A stretch of 64,000 nucleotides of DNA from JABDLF01 sp041609715 (GCA_041609715.1 JBFIQI010000001.1:10220-74219), one strand, 5' to 3'; shown: positions 23,203 to 32,407, counted from the first letter of the stretch. Made by a program: numbers and translations. The notes: generated by a model not told the origin, from the letters alone.

Positions 23203-24126
23203 ATGACAAATACAGACAATTTCCCCGCTCCTCAGACCTTTCAGGACCTGATTCGCAGCCTGCAGGATTTCTGGGCCCGGCATGGCTGCGTGGTTCTCCA
23301 GCCCTACGATATGGAAATGGGCGCGGGCACATTTCACCCCGCAACGTTTCTGCGCGCCATCGGCCCTGAGCCCTGGAACGCCGCCTATGTGCAGCCCTGC
23401 AGGCGGCCGACCGATGGCCGTTACGGCGAGAACCCAAATCGTCTGCAGCATTACTACCAGTTTCAGGTGGTCCTCAAGCCGTCCCCGCCGGACATACAGG
23501 CCGTCTATCTGGAATCCCTGGCGGCCCTCGGTGTAGATCCCCATGTTCACGACATTCGTTTCGTTGAAGATAACTGGGAGTCCCCCACCCTGGGCGCCTG
23601 GGGCCTGGGCTGGGAGGTGTGGCTCGATGGTATGGAGGTCACCCAATTTACCTATTTCCAGCAGGCCGGCGGGCTGGATTGCAAACCGGTCACCGGCGAG
23701 ATTACCTATGGCCTGGAGCGCATCGCCATGTACCTGCAGGATGTCGAGTCTGTTTATGACTTGCTGTGGACCGAGGGGCCCCAGGGCAGGGTGACCTACG
23801 GCGGAGTTTTTCATCAAAACGAAGTAGAGCAATCAAAGTACAATTTTGAGGTGGCTGATACCGCGGCGCTGTTTGCACGCTTTGAGCAGTGCGAGGCCGA
23901 AAGCCGCGCCCTGGTGGATCAGGACTTGCCCCTGCCTGCCTACGAGCGGGTTTTGCAGGCATCCCATGCCTTCAACATGCTGGATGCGCGGCACGCCATA
24001 TCCGTTACCGAGCGCCAGCGCTACATTCTGCGCGTGCGTGAATTGGCGCGGGCCGTGGCCAGCGCTTACTACGCGAACCGCGAGGCGCTGGGCTTTCCTC
24101 TGCTGGCCTCGGCGTCTGATAATTAA
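23203..24126 (+). CDS. glyQ: Glycine-tRNA ligase alpha subunit
   Basis: The 307-residue catalytic subunit of the bacterial alpha2-beta2 glycyl-tRNA synthetase carries the class II core. It opens with TFQDLIRSLQDFWARHGCVV and continues with MGAGTFHPATFLRAIGPEPW and the conserved RRPTDGRYGENPNRLQHYYQ region (about residues 60-79). The ATG at 23203 fits the family start; an in-frame extension to 22978 has no homology. glyS follows 11 b after the stop, and the pair heads the glyQ-glyS-gmhB-plsC group seen beside gyrB in Pseudomonas. Confidence 0.96.
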   Translation: MTNTDNFPAPQTFQDLIRSLQDFWARHGCVVLQPYDMEMGAGTFHPATFLRAIGPEPWNAAYVQPCRRPTDGRYGENPNRLQHYYQFQVVLKPSPPDIQAVYLESLAALGVDPHVHDIRFVEDNWESPTLGAWGLGWEVWLDGMEVTQFTYFQQAGGLDCKPVTGEITYGLERIAMYLQDVESVYDLLWTEGPQGRVTYGGVFHQNEVEQSKYNFEVADTAALFARFEQCEAESRALVDQDLPLPAYERVLQASHAFNMLDARHAISVTERQRYILRVRELARAVASAYYANREALGFPLLASASDN

Positions 24127-24137
24127 AGGCCACAAGT

Positions 24138-26228
24138 ATGCCCGCCACCCATGAGTTCCTGGTCGAGATCGGCACCGAAGAGCTGCCGCCGAAAGCGCTG
24201 CGCCGATTGATGCTGGCCTTTGCTGCCGAGCTGGAGCGTGGACTGGACGATGCTGCACTCACATACACTGCGGTGCTGCCCTTCGCCAGTCCGCGCCGAC
24301 TGGCGGCTCGCGTTCAGGGGCTGGCTGCCGGTCAGCCGGAACGGGCCGCGGAGCACCGCGGCCCGCCCGTTAAAATCGCCTTTGACGAGGCCGGCAATCC
24401 CACCCGTGCAGCCACCGGCTTTGCCGCCACCCATGGGGTCGAGGTGGACCAACTGGAGCGGGTCGAGACGCCCAAAGGTGCCTGGCTTTACTTTCGCAGC
24501 ATGGAACGCGGCGCGCCCAGCGCAGAGCTGTTGCCGGGTATCGTGCAGGCGGCGCTGGAGCGGCTGCCCATTCCCCGCCGAATGCGTTGGGGCGCGGGCG
24601 AGGCAGAATTTGTGCGGCCGGTACACTGGCTGGTCATGCTGCTGGACGAGACCCTGGTGCCGGCAAGGCTGTTTGGCGTGGAGTCCGCTAGCCTTACCTA
24701 TGGTCATCGCGTCCATGGTCCCGGGCCCCTGCAGCTTGGCCAGGCCAGCGACTATCCGGCTTTGCTGGAAGCGCGCGGGTTCGTGCTGGCCGATTTTGAT
24801 GCCCGCCGCGCCCGCATCGAAAAGCTGGTGAGGGAGGCGGCGGCAGCTTCAGGGGGCGAGGCGGTGACAGACGACGAACTGCTGGATGAGGTCACCGCAC
24901 TGGTGGAGTGGCCGCAGCCCATAAGCGGCGCCATACCCGAAGAGTTTCTCAGCTTACCGGAAGAGGTCCTGATCGCCACCCTCCAGGACCATCAGCGCTA
25001 TTTTCCTGTGCGCGGCAACGACGGTGAACTGCTGCCGGCATTTATTGCCGTTTCCAATATCGAAAGCAAGCGGCCCGAGCAGGTTCGAGAAGGTAATGAA
25101 CGGGTGGTTCGGCCGCGTCTCGCGGATGCTGCCTTTTTTTACCGGGAAGATCGTAAGCGGCCCCTTGCCGAGCGCTTTGAGCGCCTGGAGGGTGTGCTGT
25201 TCCAGGAGCGCCTGGGTTCGCTGGCGGATAAAACGCGCCGGGTCCGGGTGCTGGCCGCGAGCATAGCGGCCGACTGCGGTGCCCGTGGGGAAACAACCGA
25301 GCGCGCGGTCTTGCTGTCGCGCTGTGACCTGGTGACCAGCATGGTGGGGGAGTTTCCGGAGCTACAGGGCATCATGGGACGTTACTACGCCCTGGCCGAC
25401 GGCGAAGAGGCGGAGGTGGCAACCGCCATAGAGGAACTCTACCTGCCCCGGCATGCCGGTGACCGACTGCCGGTGACCGCAACCGGGCGCGCCCTCGCCA
25501 TCGCCGACAGGGTCGATACGCTGGCGGGCATTTTTTCCATCGGGCAGCCGCCCACCGGTACCCGTGATCCCTTCGGCCTGCGGCGCGCAGCATTGGGTGT
25601 TTTGCGCATCATCATCGAGTGCGAACTGGAAATCGATTTGCGGCCATTGCTCACAGAGGCCGTGGCCCTGTGCCCGGACCGGGCCGCCGCGCCGGCGGAC
25701 ATTGAAAGCGCCGTTCTCGATTACATGCTGGAGCGACTCAGGGCCTATTACCTCGAGGCTGAGGACAGCCCGATCTCACCGGAAATGTTTGAGGCGGTGC
25801 TGGCCCGCCGCCCTACCCGTCCGCTGGACTTTCACCGGCGCATTCTGGCGGTGCAGGAATTTATGGGCCTCGATGCGGCCGCGGCGCTGGCCGCCGCCAA
25901 CAAGCGCATTGCCAATATTCTCAGGAAGGCGCCGGGCCAGTGGCCTGGCGCCAGCGATCCGAGCTTGTTTGAAGAAGAGGCGGAACGCGGGCTTTACGAG
26001 CAGCTGCAGGCGGTTGCCCCACGGGTCGCAACTGCGGCTGAGCGCGGCAGCTATACGACAGCTTTGCAGGAGCTCGCGGAGTTGCGCGCGCCGGTGGATC
26101 GGTTTTTCGATGACGTGATGGTCATGTGCGACGACCCGCAGCTGCGCAACAATCGGTTGGCGCTGCTGGACAGTCTGCACGGGTTGTTTACCGATACTGC
26201 CGACATCTCCCGGCTGTCGCCCGCGTGA
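24138..26228 (+). CDS. glyS: Glycine-tRNA ligase beta subunit
   Basis: The 696-residue beta subunit recognises tRNA-Gly and completes the alpha2-beta2 enzyme. Conserved features are the N-terminal FLVEIGTEELPPKALRRL (residues 6-23), the EEVLIATLQDHQRYFPVRG block near residue 280, the HD-like middle region with DPFGLRRAALGVLRI near residue 477, and the C-terminal DALR-like anticodon domain ending in FFDDVMVMCDDPQLRNNRLALL. It has standard length, with the ATG 11 b after glyQ and gmhB 1 b after its stop. Confidence 0.96.
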   Translation: MPATHEFLVEIGTEELPPKALRRLMLAFAAELERGLDDAALTYTAVLPFASPRRLAARVQGLAAGQPERAAEHRGPPVKIAFDEAGNPTRAATGFAATHGVEVDQLERVETPKGAWLYFRSMERGAPSAELLPGIVQAALERLPIPRRMRWGAGEAEFVRPVHWLVMLLDETLVPARLFGVESASLTYGHRVHGPGPLQLGQASDYPALLEARGFVLADFDARRARIEKLVREAAAASGGEAVTDDELLDEVTALVEWPQPISGAIPEEFLSLPEEVLIATLQDHQRYFPVRGNDGELLPAFIAVSNIESKRPEQVREGNERVVRPRLADAAFFYREDRKRPLAERFERLEGVLFQERLGSLADKTRRVRVLAASIAADCGARGETTERAVLLSRCDLVTSMVGEFPELQGIMGRYYALADGEEAEVATAIEELYLPRHAGDRLPVTATGRALAIADRVDTLAGIFSIGQPPTGTRDPFGLRRAALGVLRIIIECELEIDLRPLLTEAVALCPDRAAAPADIESAVLDYMLERLRAYYLEAEDSPISPEMFEAVLARRPTRPLDFHRRILAVQEFMGLDAAAALAAANKRIANILRKAPGQWPGASDPSLFEEEAERGLYEQLQAVAPRVATAAERGSYTTALQELAELRAPVDRFFDDVMVMCDDPQLRNNRLALLDSLHGLFTDTADISRLSPA

Positions 26229-26229
26229 C

Positions 26230-26763
26230 ATGAGCGTGCTGGTGCTGGATCGCGACGGCGTGATCAACCACGAGTCGCCCGACTTCATCCGGGCCCCCGG
26301 CGACTGGAATCCGCTGCCCGGCAGCCTCGAGGCCATTGCGCGTCTGAGCGCCGGCGGCTGGCAAGTCGCCGTGGCCACCAACCAGTCCGGCGTGGGCCGC
26401 GGTTATCTGGACGTTGCGACACTGGATGCCATTCACGACAAGATGCGGCGTGCTGTCGCCGGCGTCGGCGGCGAGCTCGGTGAGATCGTCTATTGCCCAC
26501 ACCTGCCCGATGCCGGCTGTCCGTGTCGCAAACCCCGCCCGGGTTTGTTAAATCAATTGGCGACCATTTACTCCGTGCCCGCCCGCGATCTGGTGATCGT
26601 GGGCGATTCTTTGCGGGATCTCCAGGCGGCCGCAGCCGTGGGGGCCCGCGCCTATCTGGTGCGCACCGGCAACGGGCGCACAAGCGAAAGTGCCGCTCCC
26701 AAAGACGTTACGGTGGCGGACGATCTTGCGGCCGTGGCCGAGCTCCTGTTGACGGGCCGCTGA
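26230..26763 (+). CDS. gmhB: D-glycero-beta-D-manno-heptose 1,7-bisphosphate 7-phosphatase
   Basis: The 177-residue HAD-superfamily phosphatase acts in ADP-heptose synthesis for the lipopolysaccharide inner core. The catalytic DxD is in LVLDRDGVIN (residues 5-14) and motif II in VATNQSGVGRG. The GmhB zinc loop is visible as C-P-H-L-P-D-A-G-C-P-C-R-K-P (about 97-110), and the C-terminal motif as VGDSLRDLQAA. Its stop overlaps the plsC ATG by one base, so the two are translationally coupled. Confidence 0.94.
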   Translation: MSVLVLDRDGVINHESPDFIRAPGDWNPLPGSLEAIARLSAGGWQVAVATNQSGVGRGYLDVATLDAIHDKMRRAVAGVGGELGEIVYCPHLPDAGCPCRKPRPGLLNQLATIYSVPARDLVIVGDSLRDLQAAAAVGARAYLVRTGNGRTSESAAPKDVTVADDLAAVAELLLTGR

Positions 26764-27515
26764 TGCCCCCCACGAGCACCAACAGGCTCGTTGTCTTTCT
26801 GCGCTCGTCGCTGTTTATGCTGCTGGCGGTGGTGTCGGTCCTGGCCCATGCCAGCGCGCTGGTGTTGTTGTTCTGGCTGCCCCATGCCAGCGCCTACCGC
26901 ATCGTGTTGTCATTCGGCAAACAGTTCCTGTGGCTGCTGAAACATGTGGTCGGGCTTGATTACGTGGTGCACGGGACCGAAAACATCCCCGCCGAAAACA
27001 CCGTGGTCTATCTCAAGCATGAGTCGGTATGGGAGACGATTGCCGAACTCATGCTGTTTCCGCGCCAGTGCTGGGTATTGAAACATGAGCTTATGTGGGT
27101 GCCTTTTATCGGCTGGGCGCTGCTCAAGCTAAAACCCATTGCCATCGATCGCAAAGCCCGCGGCACGGCATTGGAGCAGGTGGTGCGCCAGGGCCGGGAA
27201 CGGTTGCGCGAAGGCCTGTGGATAATGATATTTCCCGAGGGCACCCGGGTGGCGCCGGGAACCACCCGGCGTTACGGGCTGAGCGGTGCGGTGCTGGCTC
27301 GTGAGGCCGGGAAGAAAATTCTGCCGGTGGCCCACAACGCGGGCGATTTCTGGCCGCGCCGGAGTTTCATGAAGTATCCCGGTACCGTCCAGGTTTTTAT
27401 TGGCCCCCCCATAGAAACATATGGTCGGTCGCCGGGGGCGATCAACCGCGAAGCCCAGGAGTGGATCGAGGGGCGCCTGGCCTTGTTGCACAGCCGCCCC
27501 GGTGCGAGCGCCTGA
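26763..27515 (+). CDS. plsC: 1-acyl-sn-glycerol-3-phosphate acyltransferase family protein
   Basis: The 250-residue membrane-bound acyltransferase transfers an acyl chain to lysophosphatidate in phospholipid synthesis. One or two N-terminal membrane segments (LFMLLAVVSVLAHASALVLLF) precede the catalytic motif K-H-E-S-V-W-E, the H-x4-E variant of H-x4-D (about residue 81). FPEGTR follows near residue 158. The ATG at 26763 overlaps the gmhB stop. It matches the acyltransferase next to gyrB in Pseudomonas. The gene converges on gyrB, and its stop lies inside a shared hairpin. Confidence 0.92.
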   Translation: MPPTSTNRLVVFLRSSLFMLLAVVSVLAHASALVLLFWLPHASAYRIVLSFGKQFLWLLKHVVGLDYVVHGTENIPAENTVVYLKHESVWETIAELMLFPRQCWVLKHELMWVPFIGWALLKLKPIAIDRKARGTALEQVVRQGRERLREGLWIMIFPEGTRVAPGTTRRYGLSGAVLAREAGKKILPVAHNAGDFWPRRSFMKYPGTVQVFIGPPIETYGRSPGAINREAQEWIEGRLALLHSRPGASA

Positions 27516-27546
27516 TGCGTCGCCAGGTTGGCGCCCGCATCAGGCG
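27509..27546. terminator. Bidirectional hairpin spanning both stop codons of plsC and gyrB
   Basis: CGCCTGATGCG (27509-27519) and its perfect complement CGCATCAGGCG (27536-27546) form an 11-bp stem. Inside is a second stem, CGCCA/TGGCG, with a 3-b loop. The outer arms contain the plsC stop and the gyrB stop respectively. No T-tract is present on either side, so it may act as a symmetrical roadblock or mRNA 3'-end structure. Confidence 0.55.
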
Positions 27547-29966
27547 TCGATGTTGCTCGCCGAGAGCGCGTTGCGCTCAATGAAGTGGCGCCGGGGCTCG
27601 ACCTGGTCGCCCATCAGGGTGGTGAAGATGTCGTCTGCCGCAACGGCGTCTTCAATGCGGACCCGCATCAGCCGGCGGGTTTCCGGGTTTATGGTGGTGT
27701 CCCACAGCTGTCCTGGGTTCATCTCCCCCAGGCCCTTGTAGCGCTGAATGGACTGGCCCTTTTTCGCCTGGGCCATCAGCCAGCCCATGGCCTCACCAAA
27801 ATTGTTAATGTCCAGGCGCTGGTCGCCCCGCTCGATAAAGGCGCCTGCACCAACGAGGCCCTGCAGCTCTTCGCCCAGCTCGGCGATGCGCCGGTATTCC
27901 GCCGATTCGAAAAACTCCCGCTGAATGCTTTTCTTGGTGGTGGCGCCGTGATGTTTGCGGCTTACCTGCAGCTCAAAGCCTTTTTCAGGGTCGGCGTCTA
28001 CCGCCACGCCCACCCGGTACCGGGCCGCGCCGTTGCGGGCTGCGCCGGATGCCAGCCGCTTCTCAAGGGCCGCAGCCCAGTCCCGCATGGCATCGACATC
28101 CTCCAGTTCCTCGGCCGCCACCCGGGACATGTAAACCAGCTCCCGCAACACGCGCTCGTCATAACGGCGCGACCAGCGCTCCACCAGCGCCTCGACCTCC
28201 ATGAACTTGCGCGCCAGGCCCTCGAGAGCCGGCCCCTTGATGGCGGGCGCATCTGCGGACACATGCAATGCCGCCTTGTCCACAGCAGAATTCAAAAGCA
28301 GCGCGTTCAGTTCCATATCGTCTTTGACGTACTGCTCCTGCCGCCCCTTCTTGACTTTGTACAGCGGCGGCTGCGCGATGTAGATATGACCGTGCTCGAT
28401 AAGTTGCGGCATTTGCCGGTAGAAAAACGTCAGCAGCAAAGTGCGGATGTGGGAGCCGTCCACGTCGGCGTCGGTCATGATGATGATGCGATGGTAGCGA
28501 AGCTTTTCCAGGTCGAATTCTTCACGGCTGATGCCGCAGCCCAGGGCCGTTATCAGCGTGCCAACCTCGGCGGAAGACAGCATCTTGTCGACGCGGGCTT
28601 TTTCCACATTGAGGATCTTGCCCTTCAGCGGCAGGATGGCCTGGGTTCGCCGGTCGCGGCCCTGTTTGGCAGAGCCGCCGGCGGAGTCGCCCTCCACGAT
28701 AAATATTTCCGACAGCGCCGGGTCTTTTTCCTGACAGTCCGCCAGCTTGCCGGGCAACCCCGCAACGTCCAGCGCGCCCTTGCGGCGGGTCAACTCCCGG
28801 GCCTTGCGCGCCGCTTCACGGGCGCGTGCCGCCTCTATCATCTTGCCGACAATGGCTTTTGCTTCCTGGGGTGATTCCAGGAGAAACTCGTCGAGCTTTT
28901 CTGCCAGCGCCGACTCCACCACGCCCTTGACCTCCGACGACACCAGCTTGTCTTTGGTCTGTGAGGAAAACTTGGGGTCCGGCACCTTAACGGACAAAAC
29001 TGCCGTCAGGCCTTCGCGGGCGTCGTCGCCGGAGAAGCTCACCTTTTCTTTTTTTGCCAGGCCCTCGCGGTCAATGTAATTTTTGAGGGTGCGGGTCAGG
29101 GCGCTGCGAAACCCGGCAAGATGGGTGCCGCCGTCTCGCTGCGGAATGGTGTTGGTGTAGCAGAACATATTTTCCTGCCACGAGTCATTCCATTGCAGCG
29201 CCACTTCGACATTGGTGTCTTCACGATCCGTGGAAAAATGCACGACGCTTTCGTGAATCGGCGTCTTGTTGCGATTGAGGTGTTCCACAAAGGCTTTGAT
29301 GCCGCCCTGATATTCGAACACGTCGTGTTTTTCGTTGCGCTCGTCGATTAGTTCGATGCGCACGCCGGAGTTCAGGAACGAGAGCTCCCGCAGCCGCTTG
29401 GCCAGCACATCATAATGAAACTCGATGTTGGTGAAGGTTTTGGCGCTTGGCTTGAACCGTATCGTGGTCCCCGAGCGCTGCGTTTCGCCGGTCACCGCCA
29501 GCGGTCCCAGCGGCTCGCCGTGCTGATATTCCTGGCGGTGAACATTGCCTCCACGGTAAATGGTGAGCGTCAGCTGTTCCGACAGGGCATTGACCACTGA
29601 CACGCCGACGCCGTGCAGACCGCCGGAAACTTTGTAGGAGCTGTTGTCGAATTTGCCGCCGGCGTGCAGGACGGTCATGATCACTTCGGCGGCGGAACGG
29701 CCCTCTTCCTGGTGGGTGTCTACCGGGATGCCGCGACCATCATCGGTAACCGTGACCGACTCGTCGGCGTGGACGGTCACGGTGATTGTGCTGCAGTGTC
29801 CAGCCAGCGCCTCGTCGATGGAGTTGTCCACCACCTCGAACACCATGTGATGCAAGCCGGTGCCGTCATCGGTGTCACCGATATACATGCCCGGCCGCTT
29901 GCGAACCGCCTCCAGGCCCTTGAGAACCTTGATGTCGCTGGAATCGTATTGTTTGCCTTCAGCCAT
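27540..29966 (-). CDS. gyrB: DNA gyrase subunit B
   Basis: This is the ATPase subunit of gyrase, 808 residues (E. coli 804). Visible are the GHKL ATP-binding motifs VVDNSIDEALAGHC (about 45-58) and DDGRGIPVD (about 76-84), and GGLHGVGVSVVNALS (about 117-131). The TOPRIM block EGDSAGGSAKQGRDRRTQAI lies near residue 425, and the C-terminal QRYKGLGEMNPGQLW near residue 760. The ATG at 29966 begins MAEGKQYDSS, as in other GyrB proteins. A TTG at 29999 is rejected: it adds 11 unsupported residues. Confidence 0.97.
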   Translation of the reverse strand: MAEGKQYDSSDIKVLKGLEAVRKRPGMYIGDTDDGTGLHHMVFEVVDNSIDEALAGHCSTITVTVHADESVTVTDDGRGIPVDTHQEEGRSAAEVIMTVLHAGGKFDNSSYKVSGGLHGVGVSVVNALSEQLTLTIYRGGNVHRQEYQHGEPLGPLAVTGETQRSGTTIRFKPSAKTFTNIEFHYDVLAKRLRELSFLNSGVRIELIDERNEKHDVFEYQGGIKAFVEHLNRNKTPIHESVVHFSTDREDTNVEVALQWNDSWQENMFCYTNTIPQRDGGTHLAGFRSALTRTLKNYIDREGLAKKEKVSFSGDDAREGLTAVLSVKVPDPKFSSQTKDKLVSSEVKGVVESALAEKLDEFLLESPQEAKAIVGKMIEAARAREAARKARELTRRKGALDVAGLPGKLADCQEKDPALSEIFIVEGDSAGGSAKQGRDRRTQAILPLKGKILNVEKARVDKMLSSAEVGTLITALGCGISREEFDLEKLRYHRIIIMTDADVDGSHIRTLLLTFFYRQMPQLIEHGHIYIAQPPLYKVKKGRQEQYVKDDMELNALLLNSAVDKAALHVSADAPAIKGPALEGLARKFMEVEALVERWSRRYDERVLRELVYMSRVAAEELEDVDAMRDWAAALEKRLASGAARNGAARYRVGVAVDADPEKGFELQVSRKHHGATTKKSIQREFFESAEYRRIAELGEELQGLVGAGAFIERGDQRLDINNFGEAMGWLMAQAKKGQSIQRYKGLGEMNPGQLWDTTINPETRRLMRVRIEDAVAADDIFTTLMGDQVEPRRHFIERNALSASNIDA

Positions 29967-30007
29967 AGATTTTGTGGTCTCGGGTTTTCGTGGGGCCAAA
30001 CCGCCGC

Positions 30008-30016
30008 ATTATACCA
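30008..30016 (-). promoter_or_regulatory. Extended -10 promoter for gyrB
   Basis: On the minus strand TGGTATAAT is a perfect extended -10. It overlaps the recF stop codon, about 42 b before the gyrB ATG. A promoter here would allow gyrB to be expressed apart from dnaA-dnaN-recF. Confidence 0.5.
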
Positions 30017-31070
30017 GCTTGACCACCTTCCCCGCGCTCACCGCAAAGCTTCGAGCGCAGCCCGAAGGCGCCAGGCCGCGGCTGTCCAGACCGGTGACCA
30101 GGCGCTGAGTGCCCATGACGGCAACGCGCTCCATGAGGCGCTCCAGGGCGCCAGCATCCAGCTCCGCCGCAGGATCATCCAGCAGCAGCAAGCCGCTTCT
30201 GCCGGTGGCGTCCTGCAGCACGTCGAGCTGGGCCAGAATCAGCGCCGCCGCCAGCAGTTTCTGTTGCCCGCGTGAAACCCGGTCTCGGGCCGGGCTGCCG
30301 TCCAGGCGTATCCTGAGGTCTGCCCGGTGAGGTCCGGCGTGGGTGATGCCCCGTTGGCGGTCGCGTTGGGCGTTGGCGGCGGTGGCGGCTGGCAGATCGA
30401 GGTCCGCGGGCCAGCCGGGGGTGTATTCCACGCTGGCATTCTGGCCCAGCAAATGCTGGGCCGCCGCGGTCAGCCCTGCTGCGAGTTTTTGAATGTATTC
30501 CCTGCGCATCTCGGTGATTTGCTGCGCTGCAGCAAAAAGGGCCGGGTTCCAGGTGTCCGGGTCTGCCCCCGGTTGGCGCAAGGCGGCGTTTCTTTGTTTC
30601 AGGGCCCGGCGAAATTGCCGCCAGGCGCCCAGAAACCGGGGTTTCACGTGAAACACCCCCCAGTCCACAAAACGCCGCCGGTGGCCCGGGCCCTCCTCCA
30701 CCAGCTTGTGGCTTTCCGGGTCGATGATTTGCACCGGCAGGCGCTCCGCCAGGTCCGCCAGCCCGCCAGCCGGCTCCCCGCCGACCCGGGCCTCGATGCC
30801 CCCGGGGCCGCCGCGCACCCCAAGCACCACGTCGTGCTCCGCCCAGCGCACATGCCCCACCACCTCAAAACAGCCCGCCCCACCCCGCACCAGGCGCTGG
30901 GCGCGGTGGGTTCTAAAGGACCGGCCCCGCCCAAGGAAATAGGCGGCCTCCAGGATGCTTGTTTTGCCGGCCCCGTTGGGGCCGAACACATAGTTGTCTT
31001 CCGGCCCCAGCTCCAGGCAGGCCGCCTCGATGCAGCGCAGATTGCTGATTCTGAGCTCCCTCAGCAGCAC
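30009..31070 (-). CDS. recF: DNA replication and repair protein RecF
   Basis: This 353-residue SMC-like ATPase loads RecA at gaps together with RecO and RecR. The Walker A motif is FGPNGAGKTSILEAAYFLGRG (about residues 29-49). The ABC signature region VSRGQQKLLAAALILAQ lies near residue 268, and Walker B LLLLDDPAAELD near residue 298. The gene carries a 15/16 parS match inside its coding sequence. The start lies 81 b after the dnaN stop, and the gap holds a second parS-like palindrome. Confidence 0.96.
   Translation of the reverse strand: MLLRELRISNLRCIEAACLELGPEDNYVFGPNGAGKTSILEAAYFLGRGRSFRTHRAQRLVRGGAGCFEVVGHVRWAEHDVVLGVRGGPGGIEARVGGEPAGGLADLAERLPVQIIDPESHKLVEEGPGHRRRFVDWGVFHVKPRFLGAWRQFRRALKQRNAALRQPGADPDTWNPALFAAAQQITEMRREYIQKLAAGLTAAAQHLLGQNASVEYTPGWPADLDLPAATAANAQRDRQRGITHAGPHRADLRIRLDGSPARDRVSRGQQKLLAAALILAQLDVLQDATGRSGLLLLDDPAAELDAGALERLMERVAVMGTQRLVTGLDSRGLAPSGCARSFAVSAGKVVKLV
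30640..30655. promoter_or_regulatory. parS: parS-like ParB-binding palindrome inside recF
   Basis: GGTTTCACGTGAAACA matches the bacterial parS consensus TGTTTCACGTGAAACA at 15 of 16 bases. It is read through in recF as the codons for VFHVK. It lies about 1.7 kb from the predicted oriC, as expected for chromosomal parS. Confidence 0.75.
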
Positions 31071-31106
31071 GGCGGGGTCGGTTGGGGGTTTGGGGGGTCG
31101 CTCGGC

Positions 31107-31122
31107 CGTTTCACGTGAAACG
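31107..31122. promoter_or_regulatory. parS: parS-like palindrome between recF and dnaN
   Basis: CGTTTCACGTGAAACG has a perfect 14-b palindromic core identical to parS, differing only at the two outermost bases. It lies in the 81-b recF-dnaN gap, 467 b from the other site. Confidence 0.7.
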
Positions 31123-31151
31123 CGGCAGGGCCAGCGCCCGGGCGCAGCCCG

Positions 31152-32246
31152 TCACAGCCGCATCGGCATCACAACATATTCGCAGCTTTGATCGCCGGGC
31201 GCTGCGATCAGGCAGCTGCTGTTGGAGTCCTTGAGCCAGATCTCCACTTCCTCGCTGTCCACCGCCGCCAGGGCATCCAGGAGGTAGTTCACGTTGAACC
31301 CGATTTCCAGCGGGTCCCCGGTGTAGGTCACCTCCACCTCTTCCTCAGCCTCTTCCTGCTCCGGGTTGTGGGCCTGGATTACCAGCCGCTCAGTGCCCAC
31401 CTCCAGGCGAATGCCCCGGTATTTTTCATTGGAAAGAATCGCCGCCCGTTGCAGCGCATGGCGCAGCACCTCCCGGTCCGCGTGAATTGCCGGGCCCTCC
31501 GCGGCCGGTATCACCCGGCTGTATTCCGGGAACCGGCCATCGATCAGCTTGGAAGTAAAGCGGATGTCGCCCAGCTCAGCCCGGATGTGGTTGGCGCCGA
31601 TACCCAGGGTCAGCGACCCGCCGCCTCCGATGAGCCGCTGCAGCTCCAGCACCCCCTTGCGGGGAACAATCACCTGCTGTGCGCCCTGGCCCTTCTCCAG
31701 CGCCACTTCGCACAAACCCAATCGGTGCCCGTCCGTGGCCACGCCCCGCAGGGTTTTGCCGTCTACCTCCAGCAGCAGCCCATTCAGGTAGTACCGCACA
31801 TCTTGTTGGGCCATGGAAAAGTGTGTCTTCTCAAACAACCGCCGCGCCGCTTCCTGCTCCAGGGTCAGCTCCGTTTCCACCCCGATATCGTCCACCGTCG
31901 GGAATTCCCCGGCGGGCAGGGTGGCCAGGCTGAACCGGCTCCGCGCCGACGTCACCGTCGCCCTTTCATCGCTGACTGACACGGCAATCTTTGCCTTGTC
32001 GGGCAGGGCCCGGCAAATATCCGCCAGCTTCCGTCCGGGCACCGTAATCTCTCCGTCCTCGGCGCCTTCCACTGAGGCAGCCGCCACCAGCTCCACCTCG
32101 AGATCCGTCGCGGTTACCGTCAGGCGGTCGCCCTTTACCACCAACAAAAGGTTGGCCAGAATCGGCATGGTCTGGCGCCGCTCCACTACGCCGATCACGG
32201 CCTGGAGCGGTTCAAGGAGGGTTTCTCTCTGGGCGCTGAACTTCAT
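31152..32246 (-). CDS. dnaN: DNA polymerase III beta sliding clamp
   Basis: The 364-residue clamp tethers polymerase III and other proteins to DNA; E. coli DnaN has 366. The three-domain clamp pattern is seen from MKFSAQRETLLEPLQAVIGV, through RRLFEKTHFSMAQQDVRYYLNG near residue 130, to the C-terminal DSNSSCLIAAPGD and YVVMPMRL, which is the canonical end. An AGGTGA precedes the ATG. It lies downstream of dnaA across the predicted origin. Confidence 0.97.
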   Translation of the reverse strand: MKFSAQRETLLEPLQAVIGVVERRQTMPILANLLLVVKGDRLTVTATDLEVELVAAASVEGAEDGEITVPGRKLADICRALPDKAKIAVSVSDERATVTSARSRFSLATLPAGEFPTVDDIGVETELTLEQEAARRLFEKTHFSMAQQDVRYYLNGLLLEVDGKTLRGVATDGHRLGLCEVALEKGQGAQQVIVPRKGVLELQRLIGGGGSLTLGIGANHIRAELGDIRFTSKLIDGRFPEYSRVIPAAEGPAIHADREVLRHALQRAAILSNEKYRGIRLEVGTERLVIQAHNPEQEEAEEEVEVTYTGDPLEIGFNVNYLLDALAAVDSEEVEIWLKDSNSSCLIAAPGDQSCEYVVMPMRL

Positions 32247-32310
32247 GAACTCACCTGTTTATATATATTGGATATATATCTTTATTGTATTTAAAGAGGC
32301 CCCGGTTCAG

Positions 32311-32319
32311 TGTGGAAAA
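32311..32319 (-). promoter_or_regulatory. DnaA box (TTTTCCACA)
   Basis: The complement of TGTGGAAAA fits the relaxed DnaA consensus TTWTNCACA. It is the box nearest the A+T-rich tract. Confidence 0.55.
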
Positions 32320-32407
32320 CCAAAAAACCCCTATTAATTTCAACAAGTTATAAAACTCTTTCTCTGTACAGCCCTGTTGTCTTGGGCCCCGCAAACTGGT
32401 AACAGCC

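Noticed and set aside
29967..29999. TTG start giving a longer GyrB
   Set aside because: The ATG at 29966 matches the family start, and the extra residues show no similarity.
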